Of a stretch of DNA of 8,275 nucleotides, positions 6,046 to 8,275 are shown one piece after another. Each line of letters opens with the position of its first letter. Within the stretch, counting starts at the first letter, position 1. Origin of the DNA: Desulfonatronum sp. (GTDB taxonomy: Bacteria; Desulfobacterota; Desulfovibrionia; Desulfovibrionales; Desulfonatronaceae); contig SKYX01000405.1 in NCBI GenBank assembly GCA_007127655.1, positions 1 to 8,275 of the forward strand, read 5' to 3'. A program made the position numbers and the translations under genes. The notes beneath the pieces were generated by a model that saw nothing but the letters and a program-made list of their open reading frames with translations, did no database searches and was not told the DNA's origin.

Positions 6046-6143
6046 ACTCCATGTCTTGTCGTGAAAATGTGCTGAGAAGTTACTCCCTTTCTAAACTCGA
6101 AGCTCCACCTCAGGTCCGTGGATTCCCCCCCAAGCTCCACACG

Positions 6144-6180
6144 AAAAAAGCGCCCCTCTCCTTACGGAAAGGGGCGCTTT
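6144..6180 (-). terminator. Intrinsic terminator of the qrc operon
   Basis: A perfect 11-bp stem (6147-6157 with 6170-6180) is extended past one mismatch by three further pairs around the loop TTAC at 6162-6165. Read on the minus strand the GC-rich stem is followed by six T (6144-6149). It begins 23 bases after the qrcD stop codon, as expected for rho-independent termination of that operon. Confidence 0.93.
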
Positions 6181-6203
6181 CATTTTCAAAACCTCGATGG
6201 TTT

Positions 6204-7439
6204 TTAGGCCTGATTCAACTTCCGCTCCTGCGGGAAGACCGGAAGGTAGCGGTAGGCCAGGCTGAGAATCAAAGCGCCGTAGGCGATGACCGCCAACGAA
6301 GGAGCCCACTCCGCCCAGGTCGGCACATACACGTACCAACGGTCAAAGGGCATGACCGGGTGGGCCAGCGTTTGGGCGGTTTGGACGTAGCGATTGATGA
6401 TCACGCCGATGCCCACCATGGTGCACGCGGAGTAGAGAATCCACGGCGTATTGCGGGTTTTGGAATAGAGTAGCAGGACGGCGGGGACCAAGCCAAAAAC
6501 GACCAATTCCGAGAACAACAGCCACTTGCCGTAAGCCACGCCGTAAAACACCTCGGTGAAGGTCAAGCCGGAACGGGGCAGGATCCCGGCGTACCAGCCC
6601 CAAGTGTCCAGGTACTTGAAGAACAGGTAGATGGCCAGCATGACGCCGGAAATCTTGCCCATCAAGGCCTTGACGCTGAAGTCCACCAACTTGCGGCCGG
6701 TCATCTTTTCCATCAGCGTGGCGACCAGCATGGTGAAGCCCGGCCCGGAGGCCACGGCGGAAAGGATGAACAAGAAGAAGGTCCAGGGCCAGATGAAGAA
6801 GCCTTCACGGAAGGCGTAGGGCCGGGAGAACAGCACGCCGTACATGCCGCCCAGGGAGCCCTGGTGGAAGAAGGACAGGAAGGCCCCGACGCCGGCGAAC
6901 AAGGGCATGATCACGTGGAAGTTGTGAGCCATGTGATGCAGGAACTTGATCTTGTTCAGCTTGCGGTTCTCCAGGATGATCGGAATGAACTCGATGGTCA
7001 GCACCAGCATGTAGCAGGTGATGCAAAAGATGACTTCCGTGAGCATGGAGTGGACGTTGGGGTGCCAGAAGCCGAACCAGGCTCTGAGCGGCTGACCGAC
7101 TTCCAGGGTCAGGATCAGCAGCGCGCCGGAGTAGCAGATGAAGCCTATGATGACGGCCAGGTTGATGATGTTCTTCAGGCCTTCAACCCGCACCAGATAA
7201 TACAGAAGCCCGCTGAAAAAGGCTCCGGCCCCGAGGGCGATCACGGCGAGGTCGAAGATGATGTACAGGCCAAAGGCGAAGTAATTGTCCATGCCCGTGA
7301 CGATCAGCCCGCCGGACCAGACCACGTAGGCGGCGTAAACGCCCCAGGCCAGTACAGCGAAGATGACCGCCAGCCAGGCAATGAACAGCTTCAAGGAGCA
7401 ACGCTGGACCCCTTCGGGCCATAATTCTTTATCACTCAT
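6204..7439 (-). CDS. qrcD: Menaquinone reductase membrane subunit QrcD (NrfD/PsrC family)
   Basis: Integral membrane subunit of the Qrc complex, which in Desulfovibrio reduces menaquinone with electrons from periplasmic type-I cytochrome c3. The 411-residue protein has about ten hydrophobic helices (roughly 17-42, 52-82, 90-112, 130-156, 170-193, 214-242, 258-276, 303-326, 333-352, 378-398), the layout of NrfD/PsrC-type quinone-interacting subunits. No cofactor-binding cysteine motif is visible, as expected for this family. The ATG at 7439 has GGAGGGG upstream inside the end of qrcC, and only 3 bp separate the two genes. It is the last gene of the operon and is followed by the terminator at 6144-6180. 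Other NrfD proteins (ActC/ActF, DmsC-like, HmcC-like) are possible alternatives. Position after a QrcC-like four-cluster protein and size near 410 residues favour QrcD. Confidence 0.88.
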   Translation of the reverse strand: MSDKELWPEGVQRCSLKLFIAWLAVIFAVLAWGVYAAYVVWSGGLIVTGMDNYFAFGLYIIFDLAVIALGAGAFFSGLLYYLVRVEGLKNIINLAVIIGFICYSGALLILTLEVGQPLRAWFGFWHPNVHSMLTEVIFCITCYMLVLTIEFIPIILENRKLNKIKFLHHMAHNFHVIMPLFAGVGAFLSFFHQGSLGGMYGVLFSRPYAFREGFFIWPWTFFLFILSAVASGPGFTMLVATLMEKMTGRKLVDFSVKALMGKISGVMLAIYLFFKYLDTWGWYAGILPRSGLTFTEVFYGVAYGKWLLFSELVVFGLVPAVLLLYSKTRNTPWILYSACTMVGIGVIINRYVQTAQTLAHPVMPFDRWYVYVPTWAEWAPSLAVIAYGALILSLAYRYLPVFPQERKLNQA

Positions 7440-7442
7440 GGT

Positions 7443-8216
7443 CTAGACCCCTCCGACCGTTTCATGTTCAAGGTAGTTGTCGCCCTGCTTCCGGACCCAT
7501 TCCCGCTTGCTGTAGTAATAGACCTGGGGTTTGGTGTTCAGGCGCTCCAACAGCCGAAACGCATACGGACTTTTGGAAAGTTTGTGGACCTTGTGCTCTG
7601 GATTTTCCAGGTCGCCAAAAACCATGGCCCCGGTGGGACACATCTCCACGCAGGCCGGAATGTAGTCGCCCTCGGCCAGGGCGTTAGGGTCGCGATCCTC
7701 GATCCGAGCCTTGTCCCGGGCGTACATTAAGCGGTGGTGACAAAAGAGGCACTTTTCCACCACGCCCCGGGGCCGGGTGGAAACGTCCGGGGTGAGGGTT
7801 TTTTCCATGCCTTCGGGCCAGACCGGATCATGCCAGTTGAAATACCGGGCATGGTAGGGGCAGGCGGCCATGCAGTACCGACAACCGATACACCGGGCGT
7901 TGACCTGGCTGACAATTCCGCCTTCCTGGTTCTTGTCCGTGGCGATGACCGGACAGACCGGGACGCAGTTCGGCTTGCCGCACTGCAAGCACGGGCGCGG
8001 CATATAGGCCACGTCGTGATTCGGATATGGCTGCCTGTTGGAGAGCTGGTAGACCAACATCCAGGTCAGACTATAGCGCTTGTCCGAGGCGTCCACCGGT
8101 GGGGCGATGTTGTTTTCCGCCTGGCAGGCGACCATGCAGGCTCCGCAGCCGGTACAGCGGTCCAGGTCGATGACCATTCCCCACTTGATTTTGAATTCCT
8201 TGAGATACAAAACCAT
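7443..8216 (-). CDS. qrcC: Menaquinone reductase iron-sulfur subunit QrcC
   Basis: A 257-residue ferredoxin-like subunit that relays electrons inside the Qrc complex towards the quinone site near QrcD. Four cysteine quartets are visible: CTGCGACMVAC (C21, C24, C27, C31), CLQCGKPNCVPVC (C76, C79, C84, C88), CIGCRYCMAACP (C109, C112, C115, C119) and C156/C159 with C189/C193. This supports four cubane-type clusters, as in DmsB/PsrB/NrfC-type subunits; cluster type cannot be read from sequence alone. No signal peptide is visible, so export would depend on a partner, probably the Tat-exported catalytic-like subunit. The ATG at 8216 is preceded by GGAAGG. It lies 15 bp after the upstream stop and 3 bp before qrcD. 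Related complexes also carry such subunits, but the pairing with QrcD makes Qrc the best call. Confidence 0.9.
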   Translation of the reverse strand: MVLYLKEFKIKWGMVIDLDRCTGCGACMVACQAENNIAPPVDASDKRYSLTWMLVYQLSNRQPYPNHDVAYMPRPCLQCGKPNCVPVCPVIATDKNQEGGIVSQVNARCIGCRYCMAACPYHARYFNWHDPVWPEGMEKTLTPDVSTRPRGVVEKCLFCHHRLMYARDKARIEDRDPNALAEGDYIPACVEMCPTGAMVFGDLENPEHKVHKLSKSPYAFRLLERLNTKPQVYYYSKREWVRKQGDNYLEHETVGGV

Positions 8217-8231
8217 ATGCTCAACCTTCCT

Positions 8232-8275
8232 TTAGGCTTTGGCGATGCGCACGCGGGAATCGGCCCAGACGGCCA
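8232..8275 (-). CDS. qrcB: 3' end of upstream operon gene, probably qrcB
   Basis: Only the last 13 codons and the TAA stop (8232-8234) are inside the window, ending in VRIAKA. The frame is inferred from the stop codon placed directly before the qrcC ribosome binding site. In Desulfovibrio the order is qrcA-qrcB-qrcC-qrcD, so this should be the large molybdopterin-oxidoreductase-like subunit QrcB. The sequence present is too short to prove it. Confidence 0.6.
   Translation of the reverse strand, partial: AVWADSRVRIAKA

Larger units (their letters stand above)
5715..6143. other. Repeat-rich intergenic region without a gene
   Basis: This region separates the kinase gene from the qrc terminator and contains repeat copies B and C. 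Positions 5715-5856 should carry the kinase operon's promoter, but I find no convincing sigma-70 or sigma-54 pair there. Positions 6046-6143 show nothing recognisable. A 100-codon open frame crosses 5838-6140 on the minus strand, but it runs through both repeats in opposite orientations and has no protein-like character. Confidence 0.6.

Noticed and set aside
5838..6140. A 100-codon minus-strand open frame in the intergenic region.
   Set aside because: It runs through repeats C and B in opposite orientations and the 34-bp spacer, has no recognisable domain and no good ribosome binding site, so it is best explained as repeat sequence.
6864..7424. Long plus-strand open frame opposite qrcD.
   Set aside because: It is antisense to a well-supported ten-helix membrane protein. 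Its acidic, Gln/His/Val-rich composition is what reverse-strand reading of GC-rich membrane codons produces.
1..8275. Searched for a CRISPR array, tRNA or rRNA genes, and transposase or integrase genes.
   Set aside because: No regularly spaced short direct repeats, no cloverleaf-like or rRNA-like segments, and no DDE-transposase or recombinase motifs were seen. The repeats present are few and partly inverted.

Overview
The window looks like the chromosome of a sulfate-reducing deltaproteobacterium of the Desulfovibrionales type (Desulfovibrio/Desulfonatronum-like). The main reason is the pair of genes at the right end, which match QrcC and QrcD of the Qrc menaquinone reductase, a complex characteristic of such bacteria. 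The moderately GC-rich coding sequence and the dense, tightly spaced operons fit. The genus cannot be decided from this sequence alone.

Layout, left to right. Positions 1-358 are non-coding and hold one copy (A) of an 88-bp dispersed repeat, followed by a large imperfect stem-loop built from CGAAAT/CGATTT hexamers. Positions 359-2171 (+ strand) are a complete minC-minD-minE operon for division-site placement. Positions 2306-5714 (- strand) are a tight three-gene signalling operon: a membrane histidine kinase, a small lipoprotein and a sigma-54-dependent response regulator. It has the same gene order as GlrK-YfhG-GlrR (QseE-QseG-QseF) of enterobacteria. The two operons converge on a 134-bp gap at 2172-2305. 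Positions 5715-6203 are non-coding. They hold a second, inverted copy of the repeat (B, 84/88 identical to A), a third copy with a different core (C) arranged head-to-head with B, and an intrinsic terminator. Positions 6204-8275 (- strand) are the 3' end of the qrc operon: the last codons of a gene that is probably qrcB, then complete qrcC and qrcD.

How the genes work together: MinC inhibits FtsZ, MinD is the membrane ATPase that carries MinC, and MinE drives MinD off the membrane so that the inhibitor stays away from mid-cell. The kinase and regulator should form a phosphorelay controlling sigma-54 promoters, with the lipoprotein as an envelope accessory. QrcC and QrcD would pass electrons from periplasmic cytochrome c (fed by hydrogenases or formate dehydrogenases) to membrane menaquinone.

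No unknown multi-gene system is visible. The least ordinary features are the repeat family, whose inverted copies A and B bracket the min and kinase operons and each lie upstream of one of them, and the response regulator's GAFTHA in place of the usual sigma-54-contact motif GAFTGA.
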